Below are positions 28,271 to 38,721 of a stretch of DNA of 64,000 nucleotides, piece after piece. The position numbers and the translations under genes are program-made. The stretch covers positions 71,230,463 to 71,294,462 of the forward strand of contig CM048554.1 of the NCBI GenBank assembly GCA_026413225.1. Reading direction: 5' to 3'. The DNA is from Otis tarda. Lineage: Eukaryota > Chordata > Aves > Otidiformes > Otididae. Every line of letters begins with the position of its first letter. Position 1 is the stretch's first letter. Below the pieces are notes generated by a model, which ran no database searches, was not told the origin of the DNA, and saw only the letters and a program-made list of their open reading frames with translations.

Positions 28271-29310
28271 GTAGAGCAGAGCAGGAAAATACAGCTAACT
28301 TACATATTTAAACAAAAAAAAAAGTGTTACATAAAGAAAAAAAAATTACTCTAAAAGAAAGATACAAAGAGGAGAGGAGTTTCCCCAGACTACAGTTCAG
28401 ATGTACTCCAGCCTACAAAGGAGGCAGATAGACTTGTGTCTCTGAATACGAGCGGGGCCTCCCCCTGCACTCATCACTACAGCACCAAGAGATATAATCT
28501 ATAATGTACATAAAACGTTTGTAATATAAACATCTCATTTTCCATTTAAGCTTGCTTTTTTCACTTGCTCAAACTTCAAATCAAGCTGCAGTTTCTGTCC
28601 TGTTTTTGAAGTGGTACAAACAAGTTTGTTGGGTGCCATCATTTTCCCTTGCCTGCAGTGGGGTATCTCATATTCTGACATACACCATGCTGAATTGTTC
28701 CATCTTACGAGCATGGGGGCTCTCCTTCCTTCCAGCTCTTCTTACCATGCTATTCTCTGACTCTTGTCTGCCTCTTCAAATGCTCAGACAATTGCTACAT
28801 CAGAGAAGACAAACTAAACTTATGACTAATGGGTAGTGTGACATCGTAATTATCTCATGGCAGGAAATTTTATTTATTTATTATCCAAACAAATTTAAAG
28901 TTACGGAAGAGCAAAATCCTGCTAAGGGGAAAACCTGAGATTCTGTCTTCTGCAAAAAGGTTCTGGAGGGCAGGAGAAAGATCATTCCTCCAGTGTTATT
29001 GAACCTCGGCTATCTCAAGAGACTCAGCACTACTGCTGGTGTTTGATCATGGACCTATTTAGTCATTCAGGAGAAATTTCTGATCTTCCTTAAATTGCCT
29101 GTGTCCCTGAAGTCAGTCCAGGCAACCTACTCTCTCCCACCTTTGGGAGCCTCCCTGGTAAGCCTGAAGTCCTTGTATTAGCTAAAGGTGGGCCCCAACA
29201 TATGATCAAAATAGATCTGACACAGAAAGTGTATTTAGAGCATCTCTAGACATCCTCCTTGGAGTTCATTCAGAGATACTGTCAAAGGAAGAAGAGGCTT
29301 TTGCTACTGT
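28271..29310. other. Non-coding stretch, no gene seen
   Basis: A mix of A-rich tracts and moderately GC sequence. A 94-codon plus-strand frame at 28552-28836 has no recognisable domain. If the T22 run is the tail of a retrocopy in minus orientation, the copied RNA would lie here, but I do not recognise it. Confidence 0.45.
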
Positions 29311-29380
29311 TTGTGTGGTAGCCTAATGGTTAAAATACCTGTCAAACAAATCGGAGACCTAATCCCACAGTAGCACTTCC
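29311..29380 (+). repeat. Possible tRNA-like (MIR-type SINE) remnant
   Basis: The sequence has a tRNA A-box-like start (GGTAGCCTAATGGTTAAAAT), then CCTGTCA about where an anticodon loop would sit, then GGAGACCTAATCCC, which resembles the region before and including a shortened B box. This order is shared by tRNAs and by old tRNA-derived SINEs such as MIR. The B box is incomplete and no acceptor stem pairs convincingly, so it is not a working tRNA gene. The resemblance is short and could be accidental. Confidence 0.28.
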
Positions 29381-30547
29381 CAGATGAGAAGGATACTGAA
29401 GAAGGAGGTTTTGAAACACAATCATTGAGTGGCCAGGAATACAAGATTCACAGGACCAGACAATGAACAGATTAAACGGACTATAAATCTGCCTTAGAAT
29501 TTATGAGTTGGAGAGGACAGACTAGGTCTTCTGGTTGTCTTCCAGAATATTTCTTGATTTTATTCCATGCGTATGTAATTTAAAATGCATAAATTTTCCT
29601 AAGAAAAGAGATGAAAAAGTGCTAAACATAAAATTACTCTCATAACTTCTACAGCATTAGATAATGAAGGAAGCAGTAAAAGTAACAGTTTCAAATGTGC
29701 ATCTATTGTGAATTCAGAAGATTTTTCTCCTTCTAAGAAGGAACAAACAACAGGCAGTGTATTTTGCTGAGAAAGATTCTTTAATAAAGTAAAACAAGTG
29801 CAGAAGAAAAAAGGTGGATACTATTGAGAAAAGAATTATTTTTCAGAAACTTTCTGTGACCAAATTTAACAAAAAATCTTTCAAAAAAGACAGTAAGAAA
29901 ATTTTCAAAACTAAAAATTTTTTAGAAATTCTTAGCCATGCTGTTCAGCTACTACAAGTCCTCACTGCAATAAAGAATTTTGCAATATTTCAAGTTGAAA
30001 GCTGAAGAATAAAGGAATGTAAATATCTTTCAAATTCTCTGATTTTATTCCTGTATCTTCAACTTGATAAATAAATTAATAAACATTTGATACATAAGTT
30101 ATTCTTTATTGGGTCAAAAAAGAAAATGTAACTTTGTAAAGAGCAGTACACACTATTAGTACAGCAATGACAGAAGGCACTATATTAAAGGGGTGCAATG
30201 TGACTGACTTGAAGCAGCGCTCTGGGGAACAGAACAGGCTAGTGCGAATTCATAGACAAAAAGTTAGGAAAACATCAGAGACAGCTCAACATCAGCTTTC
30301 AACAGCAAAGCTGTGCCCCTCCAAGGTATACTGAAGCTCTCTGTTATGCTGTAGGTTCTTTTCTGTGAGTCAAAATTCTGTTAACATAGCCGAAGTTTCT
30401 CACAAATAAGACTAAAACGAATACATGTGGCCCACAGATCTCATCAAAGAAAATAGTTTTTCTCCTTGGAAAAACAAACAAAAGTATATATGTACTACCT
30501 ATATTACAGAAAAGATGTTTGTTATTTCTGCCTGTTAATTTCTAAAA
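29381..30547. other. Non-coding stretch, no gene seen
   Basis: AT-rich DNA with only short open frames and nothing I can identify. Confidence 0.55.
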
Positions 30548-30599
30548 GTATGTTTTAAATTGCTAAGGAATATGTATGTTTTGAATTGCTAACGAATGC
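30548..30599. repeat. 26-bp tandem duplication
   Basis: Two adjacent copies of a 26-base unit beginning GTATGTTTT and containing AATTGCTAA, at 30548-30573 and 30574-30599. They differ at only a few positions, consistent with replication slippage. Confidence 0.75.
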
Positions 30600-33431
30600 A
30601 TTTTCAGGCACTAAACACAGTAAGCTGGTAGTTAGAAGCCAGGATAATTCATTTAGAAGGCATACAAGTATATTGCTAACAGACAAAGTAAACAACAGGT
30701 CGCAAGACCTGTAACAAAAATACATGCTAGGTTTTCAGATCTAAGAGGTATGCTAGAAAGGCATGCACTTCTTGTAATATCCAAGTTATACTGAAGATGA
30801 ATAATGAGATCTAAACCAGGACATTTTTGAAATAATTTACATAGTACTCCCATGATAAGTGAAGATCTAGTAGAATAATTAATCATACTTTCTGAGCCAA
30901 AAAGAGATAGCAACAGCCACAAAGACATGCAGGAATAATAAAGAACCAAGTCTAGCTGGTTTTATCAGGAAATTCACAGTCCACTTAGAGAAAATGTTGC
31001 CTTTAGTCAGAGAAATGCATGAATAATAATGAGAACTAAAACATGACAAATAATCACTCTCATTGACATAAAGGCAGACACAGTTATTAGTAAATGTTAT
31101 AGGGGGATTTACTTAGTATAGGTTTGTTTAGACAGTCTCACCTCCTAATTGAGGTAGCTGATACCCCAAACGAACCCTAGAATGACCGTGGTGAAGGGAG
31201 ACTCTCATGAGCAGGGACACAGTTCATCAGGTGGACCTGTCCTTATGCAACTCCTCACCTCCTATCAAATACATGTGAGGTTTTCAAGGCACTGGGAAGG
31301 AAAGTTGTCCATGTTTTCTTAAATTGAACACCTTAAAATATTTTGGAAGGCCTGAGGACAGCTAGGAGTCACAAGCCTAGAAAGATTGAGCAGTAGGGAC
31401 TCCATCTCTGCTGGTAATTTGATGTGGTAGATAATTTTGGCCAAGATCCTTAGAATCTTAGAGTATACAATTCATCAATTTTTTTGCATGCCTAATTCCA
31501 ATAGAAAACAATAAAACTTAGGCATCTAAAATGCTTCCTGAGATATTAATGCCTTTTCAACCACCCTTTTCAACAACTCACAGTCTGTATGTGGAGCTAA
31601 AAGTCCACATGAGAGAAGTAAGATTGTCTCAAGAATCAGACTAAGACACATCTCTTATGTGCTAAATAGATCCTGAGGCCTATTGCTTGTATAACATCAG
31701 CTTCCTTCACAGGAAGAGGTGGTAAGTAAACATAAGATACATTCCCACAAACAAGAAGTTACTTGCAAATGCACCTTGAAGGGAACAAGATACAAAAATG
31801 CGGTGCCTGTCAAATATAACATAAACAAATGCAAAAGCCAAAGGTTACCCACATGTAAAGAAGATGTAAGATATTTTTCCAGAAAAATGCATGTAATACA
31901 TAACAAAAAAATGGAAATAGAGAAGATAAATATCTATGAGAACCTAGATATATATCAGGCCTTCAGTAAACCACATATTCCCCAGGAATAGCTAGAAAGT
32001 CCAACTTTTCCTGAGCCAATATAACGCCCTTTCCAAAAATAAGTATGAATTAACATTCCCATAGTAGAAGTCAAAATAACAGCATATGCTTTAAAAAAAA
32101 AAATATATTTTCCTCAATGTTTTGTATTGCGTCATGAGGCTCCTAATCTGTCTTACATTCTGGCTCCAGAAATAATTACTTAAAGCCCTTGCTGTACTCC
32201 AAGACTGCTCTAAAACATCTATCCCTTAAAGAAGTTTATTCTCATCATCAAATACTGGTGCTTACCTGTCCCAGGTCTGAGTTACTTTGCCCTTCAGACT
32301 CATAAGGCATGCCCTGATCAATGAAAAACAGGATGCAGTAGCTATGGGGACTGTGAATCCCTCCAAAGTCATTCTGGTACTCCTTTCTCTTAGAGGTACA
32401 GCAATCTGTAATTCATACCAGTGATTCGTACTTATCAGGGTACTAAATGCTACAGACTAGTTTGGCTTCCTCTTCCAAAGGAGGATCACAAGTTAGGTCT
32501 GTCTAACTTTGGAGAACCTGTGCTTAACAGATAACCCAAAATCCCTGCTTAACCTACTGGATTAGCCCAGACTTTTCTGGGTTTGGTCAGCATCTTGGCC
32601 AAAGCTCTGAGTGGTGCCCTATTCAGACAATGCTCCAGATCAAAAATTATGGTCCCTTGCTTTAACAGACAGCCATGAAAATACAAAAGAGGCATGTTTC
32701 TTGTAACAGGAAATCATGTGTGGTAAATGTGATGGAGTTCGTCCTCTGTCTACAGGGAGTGTTATAGAAAAGATGGAGCTGGACTCAGACAGAATCAAAT
32801 ATACTGATTAACATGCAAAGCCCTTCACAAAGACCTATAAATTATACCTTCTCACATATTCTTTTTAATTCTTTTGGATTACTTCTGTGTAAGCGTAAAA
32901 CATGCTCTTTACTACTTACCAAAGTCCTGTCTTCCCTCATACCCTCTAAAACAAAAGATCCACTGTGAGACCAGAAAAAAAAAACACAACTGCACAACCG
33001 CCATCGGTCTATTATTTATACAACTCAATAACAAAGATCTGAAGAAAAGGAAGAGTTACAAAAAAAGATGCTTCTCTTCTGTTCCAGCTTTAACTGAAGC
33101 ACTCCATCTTCAAACAATGGCTCTTCTCCATATTACAGATGCCATTATCCCATCTTCCTGTGATATAATAACTGCCTTCTCATCTCCTCTGAGTTCCTCA
33201 GTTGTTTCACAGAATCTGCTAGTGTTCTTGGACAATTTCAGAACAACATTCATCCATTTACTTTGAGGTTTTCTCATACCCTAAAGTGCCCCTGTATTTT
33301 ATTATTTTTTATTTTGTAGTTTTGACCACACACGATGGAGTGTGTTTTCATCTGCAAGACTAAGTCAAAAATAAATTAAAAGACACCAGGTTGCCCCTAC
33401 AGAAACAATTTTATCTGAAAAATTGAAATAA
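30600..33431. other. Non-coding stretch, no gene seen
   Basis: Single-copy-looking DNA with no recognised gene or repeat. The longest frame (32874-33266, plus, about 130 codons) has no known domain. Confidence 0.55.
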
Positions 33432-34855
33432 ATGATGACCAACTGGATTTAACTCCATTCACCACAACTCTTTGGGCTCAGCCATTCAACAAGTTCTTCA
33501 CCCAGTGAAGAGTACACCCATTCAAGTCATAAGCAGCCAGTTTCTCCAGGAGAATGCTATGGGAAACAATGTTGAAGGTTTTACTAACATCTAGGTAAAC
33601 AACAACCACAGCCTTTCCCTCATCCAGTAAGTGGGTCACCTTGTCATAGAAGGAGATCAGGTTAGTGAAGCAGGACCTGCCTTTCATAAACTCATGCTGC
33701 ATGGGCCTGATCACCTGGTTGTCCTGTATGTGTCATGTGTCATGTGATGATGCTCGGGATGACCTGCTCCATAACCTTCCCCAGCACTGAGATGAGACTG
33801 ACAGGCCTGTAGTTCCCCAGATTCTCCTTACTGCCCTTCTTGTAGATAGATGTCACATTTTCTAACCTCCAGTCAACTGAGACTTCCCCAGTTAGCCAGG
33901 ACTGCTGATGAATGATTGAAAGTGTCTTGGTCAGCACTTCCACCAGCTCCCTCTGTACCCTTGAGTGGATTCCATCCAACTCCATGGACCTGTGTGTGTC
34001 TAGGTTGTGTAGCAGGTTGCTAATCATTTCCCCTTGGATTATGAGGGCTTCGTTCTGCTCCCATCCCTGTCTTCCAGCTCAGGGGGCTTGGTACCCTGAG
34101 AATAATTGGTCTTACTATTAAAGACTGAGGCAAAGAAGGCCTTAAATACCTCGGTCTTTTCATCATCCTTTGTCAGTGTTCACCCTCACATCCAATAAAG
34201 GATGCAGATCCTCCTTAGCCCTCCTTCTGTTGCTAATGTATTTATAGAAACGTTTTTTATTGTCTTTTATGACAGTAGCCAGATTAAGTTCTAGATGGGC
34301 TTCGGTCCTTCTGATTTTCCCCCTGCATAACCTCATGGCATCCATGTAGTCATCCCAAGGTGCCTGCTTCTTCTTCCAAAGGTCATAAACTCTCCCTTTT
34401 TTCCTGAGTTCCAGCAAAAACCCTCTTTCAGCCAGGCCAGTCTTCTTCCCCGCTGGGTGGTGCGGGGGGACATGGGGACGGCCTGCTCCTGCACCTTTAA
34501 GATTTCCTTCTTAGAGAATGTCCAGCCTTCCTGGACTCCTTTGCCCTTCAGGACTGCCTCCCAAGCAACTTAGTCAATGAGTCTCCTAAATAGACCAAAG
34601 TCTGCCCTCCACAAGTCCAGGGTAGCCGCTCTGCTAACCCCCCTCCTTACTTCTCCAAGAGTCAAAAACTCTGTCATTTTGTGATCACTATGCCCACGAT
34701 AGCCTCCAACCATCACATCACCCACAAGTCCTTCTCTGTTCGCAAAAAACAGGTGCAGTGAGGTGCCCTCACTAGTCAGCTCCCTTACCAGCTGTGTCAA
34801 GAAGTTGTCTTCCACACACTCCAGGAACCTCCTAGACTGTTTCTTTTCCGCTGTA
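33432..34855 (-). mobile_element. CR1 LINE fragment, ORF2 middle part
   Basis: Reading 34855 down to 33432 gives consecutive pieces of CR1 ORF2 in more than one frame. First is the end of the endonuclease (FLTQLVRELTSEGTS, FANREGLVGDV, and GHSDHKMTEF in place of the usual SDHDMVEF). Then comes the linker (KKKQAPWDDYMDAMRLC, KRFYKYISNRRRAKEDLHP). Last is the first half of the reverse transcriptase (LDGIHSRV, SIYKKGSKENLGNYRPVS, EFMKGRSCFTNLISFYDK, VYLDVSKTFNIVSH). It stops at the strand corresponding to VVVNGVKSSW, so the catalytic FADD motif, the C-terminal part and the 3' UTR are missing. It is broken by stops and frame changes and cannot encode a working protein. CR1 is normally 5'-truncated, so loss of the 3' half suggests a later deletion. 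Confidence 0.92.
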
Positions 34856-35439
34856 TATTAGCTTGTCAGAGATCGATTGTGATAGATGAATGATGCTTTG
34901 GGTGTTTTTCTCACAAGTAAATCTGTAGAACAGCACAGATACCAACAGACACAAAGTTTGTTAAACTGTAAAATAATCCAGAAACAGTATAAGCACTAAG
35001 AACTTTCTATTTCTCGAGCTTTAATTGCTGCTTTATTTAGTTTGCCATCAAGTTAGTTTAATTGAAGGTGACAAATATATTATACTCTCCCAAGAATCAA
35101 TCTGGACTCCCAAATATATTTCAAATGAACCTTCCCCTATATTACCAGTTTCACTTCACTTAATTTTTCAGTACTTATTTAAGATAACAATATATTTTTT
35201 ACTAGGCAATGTTTATGTGTATTCTTTGTGTTTATTTTAAACCTACTACAAGAAGAAAACAATTTCTGCAACTCTAAATTTTAATCATATCAGGATACTA
35301 ATTCCTGCCAATAGCAGATGTATTTCCAAAAACCAAAGCTATAATTTGCCCACCAATTATAACAAAGTTGATTATTCTATTCCTCAGCTAACAAAGGAGA
35401 CGATAGAAGATGATATTAAATGAAATCTGGACTTATAGA
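34856..35439. other. Non-coding spacer, no gene seen
   Basis: AT-rich DNA between the CR1 fragment and the weak reverse-transcriptase trace. Nothing is recognisable. Confidence 0.5.
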
Positions 35440-35880
35440 TAGCCCTATATAAAACTACGAAAAACCAGAATAATTGTCACTATCAATTCCAGTTTGGTTT
35501 CCAAATGAGAATAATTCTGATAAAGATCTTGAAATTTTTCTATAAGAATAGTACCCAATTCAATATTTTTATCAGCATATATAATGTGATCATGTCTCAG
35601 TAAATCAAAAGCTTTAGCCAGGCCTATAGCTATTACAGCCATTTTATCATTACCGTTTTATTATTAATAATGGAAAGATATTGCCTCTCTTGCAACCTGG
35701 AACTGCTGTGAAATATTTTGATCACCACTTGCAAGCAGGGCAGCCAAAATATTAATGTTCAACCCTCTCCTAATAGAGCAGGTAGTTACATATTTGCAAT
35801 TGGAAAACTTCAGTCTCAGGGATAAGAATAGCCTTGTTTTCTTGAAGATACTCAAGAAATTGTTAAACACTTAGATCGTA
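35440..35880 (-). pseudogene. Possible non-CR1 reverse-transcriptase fossil
   Basis: On the minus strand a 65-codon frame (35445-35642) contains AIGLAKAFDLLRHDHI, which fits reverse-transcriptase motif A ([L/F]D[L/V]xKAFDxxxH, with G where the catalytic Asp should be). It is followed at the right distance by FQDLYQNYSHLETK, like the LYxNxxTxIxT stretch of R2-type and related LINEs. Immediately upstream (35664-35870) lies RRGLNINILAALLASG, comparable to the GCxENIxIL segment before motif A. CR1 has a different sequence in this part (YLDxSKAFDTVSH then LLxKL), so it is probably another LINE clade. It is short, broken by stops, and no later motif is visible. The match may be partly accidental. 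Confidence 0.4.
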
Positions 35881-36654
35881 AATTAATGTTTCCTAACATT
35901 TTCTGTGGGCATCATTTAAAAGTGCCCCAGGAATCTTTAGCTTTCATCACTTCATATACTATTTTGTTGAAGCATTTATCTATGAAATATCACATTTTCC
36001 CATTGCACTATATGCTGGCATTTCCAAAATGCCTGCTTAGGGGCCAAGCTCTTTCACAGGTAGAGGAGATGTATAAAAATTGTAAAAGATAAACTCAGTA
36101 AAAGTTATCCTATGTCTTTTTAGTATCATCTCTCTTCTTACCGATAGACCTCTTTTGTGTGATGAATGTTATTTAAATTGATGTTTGCAAACAGAAATAG
36201 CATAAGCTAAAGATAAAGACACTAATGCCTCCTACTATGTTTCTAGCTACTTATGTTTACCCATAAGTAAGGGACACTGTTGGAATATTCACCCACCATT
36301 CATCTTGGTTTCTGGTGAATTTGGAATGAACATGAGAAATAGCTTTTCAAAGCTGACCATGGAAAAGGTACTTCTAAAGAAGCACTAAGAACTGCAAGTT
36401 GTGTGATGGCAACCCTGCTCAGACTGTTTCATATAGTGTAGTCGTGATTCATAAGAGGTTTGTTCATTAAGACTGTGTGTTTAATTACAGCTCAGTATAT
36501 ACACTGGGATGTCTTTTTCCCTATGTTTCTTCTATTCTAACTAGGTGAACTAGAGGGCACATCTACAGGATGAACATTGGCAACTTAAATACATCAGCAG
36601 GGTATCCTTGCAGCAAAAACTTGCTGCATACTGAGTTGCATTAGCCAGCAAGTC
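35881..36654. other. Non-coding stretch, no gene seen
   Basis: No recognisable gene or repeat in this AT-rich interval. Confidence 0.55.
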
Positions 36655-37221
36655 CAAGGAAGTGATCCTTCCCCTCCCTTCAGTGCGTATGAGGCCACTT
36701 CTGGACTGTTGTGTCCAGTTTTTGGGTTCTCCAATACAAAACAGACATCAGCATACCAGAGAAAGTCCAGCAAATGCCACCAAGCTGGTCAGGGAGCTGG
36801 AACACAAGATGGCCAAGGAAAGGCTAAGGGAGCTGGGCTTGTTCAGCATTAAGAGGAGAAGGCTTCAGGGAGGGATCTTATTGCTGTCTACAATTACCTA
36901 AAAGGAAGATGTAGATAAGACAAACTCAGACTCCTCTGGAGAGTGCACAGCAACAGGGTGAGTGGCAAAAGACGCAAAGTGGAACAATGAAATTCCAACT
37001 AGATAGCAGAATATTTATATTCTTCACCACCACCAAGGGTAATCAAACACTGGAACTTGCTGCTCAGAGGAATTAAGGAATCTCCATCCCTGAATATATT
37101 CAGCACTTGTCTGGACATAACCTTGAGCAACCTGATTTAGCTGTCCCAGCTTTGCACAGAGGTTTGATTCGATGATCCCCAGAAGTCCCTTCCAACTTAG
37201 ACTACTCTGTGAGTCTGTGAA
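36655..37221 (+). mobile_element. CR1 LINE 3' end (5'-truncated)
   Basis: The first 240 bases read as the C-terminal end of CR1 ORF2 in broken form: [46 protein letters not shown]. These correspond to [29 protein letters not shown] and [13 protein letters not shown] of the better copy at 52500-56277. The 3' UTR follows, with recognisable blocks (ACACTGGAACTTGCTGCTCAG, CCTTGAGCAACCTGAT, AAGTCCCTTCCAACTT) and an eroded 8-bp tail (CTCTGTGAGTCTGTGA in place of repeated ATTCTATG). It is an older, non-functional, 5'-truncated insertion in plus orientation. Confidence 0.93.
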
Positions 37222-37582
37222 GTGCAGACAGCTGTATACTGCAATCATATATGCACCAAAGAGGACTCAGTTACCTTGTCACAGTTGTGTAAATGAGTTT
37301 AAATAGCTTGAAGACTGGAGCTGGCACACATCTCATCAGTTGGGCAGAGAATCTCAGATGCCCAAAAAATGGGCAAAGCCAGCAGGTAGCTGTCTGCATC
37401 TGCCTGCATAGACATGGTCTGCGGTATCAATTATGCTCTTCATTAAGAGATATAACCCATCACTTCTGCTTTCAAATATTACCTGTGATGAAAAAGACAT
37501 CATCTTCTTGCCAGTCAACCAGTTTCATATCCCTGTGAAATGTTACCATACCCATGCTACCCATGTTACCTCCCCATGCTAC
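37222..37582. other. Non-coding spacer, no gene seen
   Basis: Unique-looking sequence between the CR1 3' end and the next LTR. An 81-codon frame here has no known domain. Confidence 0.5.
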
Positions 37583-37587
37583 TTGGT

Positions 37588-38716
37588 TGTTCTGGTTTTG
37601 TTAGTGAGGGGGGGCCTAAGGTGGTAGCTTCTGTAGGAAACTGCTAGAAGTTGCTCCCCTTTGTTTAGTGGACTCGGCCGGGCCTAGGGCGGACCCGCGG
37701 CTGACCAAGGCCGAGCCAATTGGTAGCAGAATGTTCCGTGATAACACCTCTGTGATAACGTATTTAAGAAGGGGAAAACAGAAAAAAAAGAAGAGAAGAT
37801 GTGAAGCAGCTGAGCGGGGGGCAGAGAGGGGGAAGCGCGAGCCTTGTGGGCCTTGCAGGCCTCACCCTCTGGCCTCCCGCCGGGCAGCTGACTGGGCCCA
37901 ACTCAGCCCAGCCTGGCTGCAAGAAGTGGAGAGGAGATGAGAAGTGAACAAGATGTAAAAGGATCCTGAGAGGCGTCTGCCAGCCTGTTGTAAGGAACGG
38001 CTGCAGACGCCAAGGTCAGTGAAGAAGGAGGGGGAGGAGTAAAGCGGCTCCTGGCCAAGATTCCTCTGCAACTCGTGGTGAAGACCATGGTGGAGCGGGT
38101 TGTCCCCCTGCAGCCCATGGAGGTCCACGGAGGGGCAGAGATCCACCTGCAGCCCGTGGAGGACCCCACGCCGGAGCAGGTGGAGGCCTGAAGGAGGCTG
38201 TGGCCCGTGGAGGGCCCGCTGGGACAGCTGTTCTAGAGGGACTGCACCCCGTGGAAGAGATGACCCAAGCGGGAGCAGTTTCACGAAGGACTGTGGCCCG
38301 TGGGAGGGACCCCACGAATGAGCAGAGGAGGAATGCGAGGAGTTCTTCCCCCGACGATGACACAGCGGCATAAAACAACGCGTGATGAACTGACCGCGAC
38401 CCCCATTCCCTTTCTCCCCCGCCATGCCGCTTGGGAGGGGAAGGTAGTATAGATAATGTTAAGCCCGGGAAGAGGGAGGGGTGGGGGGAGGTTATCTTGT
38501 TCCCTGTCTCATTCTCCTGCTAATTTTAGAAATAAATGAATAGTTTTCCCCAAGTCGAGTCTGTTTTGCCTGTAACGGTAACTTTAAGGATTTCTCCCTG
38601 TCCTTATCTCAAACCTCGAGCCGTTTTTCTTATATCATCTCCCCGTTCTCTTGGAGGGTGGGGGGAGTGAGAGAGAGACTGCGTAGTCTGGTCCCGATCG
38701 GGGCTGAACTACGACA
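37588..38716 (+). mobile_element. Solo LTR, ERV type (family A, 1.1 kb)
   Basis: The element runs from TGTTCTGGTTTTG to CTGAACTACGACA and is flanked by a perfect 5-bp duplication, TTGGT (37583-37587 and 38717-38721). Parts in order: U3 with a TATTTAAG promoter-like box (37761), an A/G-rich tract, a GC-rich centre of imperfect short repeats built around CCCGTGGA and GGAGCAG, an AATAAA signal (38531), and a 3' part with TTATCTCAAACCTCGAG. It appears whole as an LTR; no internal viral genes are attached. By eye its 3' half is about 97% identical to the copy at 58652-59784, so both are fairly young. A 5-bp target duplication points to an ERVL-type integrase. Confidence 0.95.
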
Positions 38717-38721
38717 TTGGT

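Noticed and set aside
29311-29380. A functional tRNA gene
   Set aside because: B box incomplete and no acceptor-stem pairing; kept only as a possible SINE remnant.
37862-38425. Open frame of 187 codons (minus) and similar ones at 58973-59444, 46348-46761 and 20598-21408
   Set aside because: They all lie in the GC-rich core of the same LTR family, occur on both strands, and show no protein domain. They come from base composition in a non-coding LTR.
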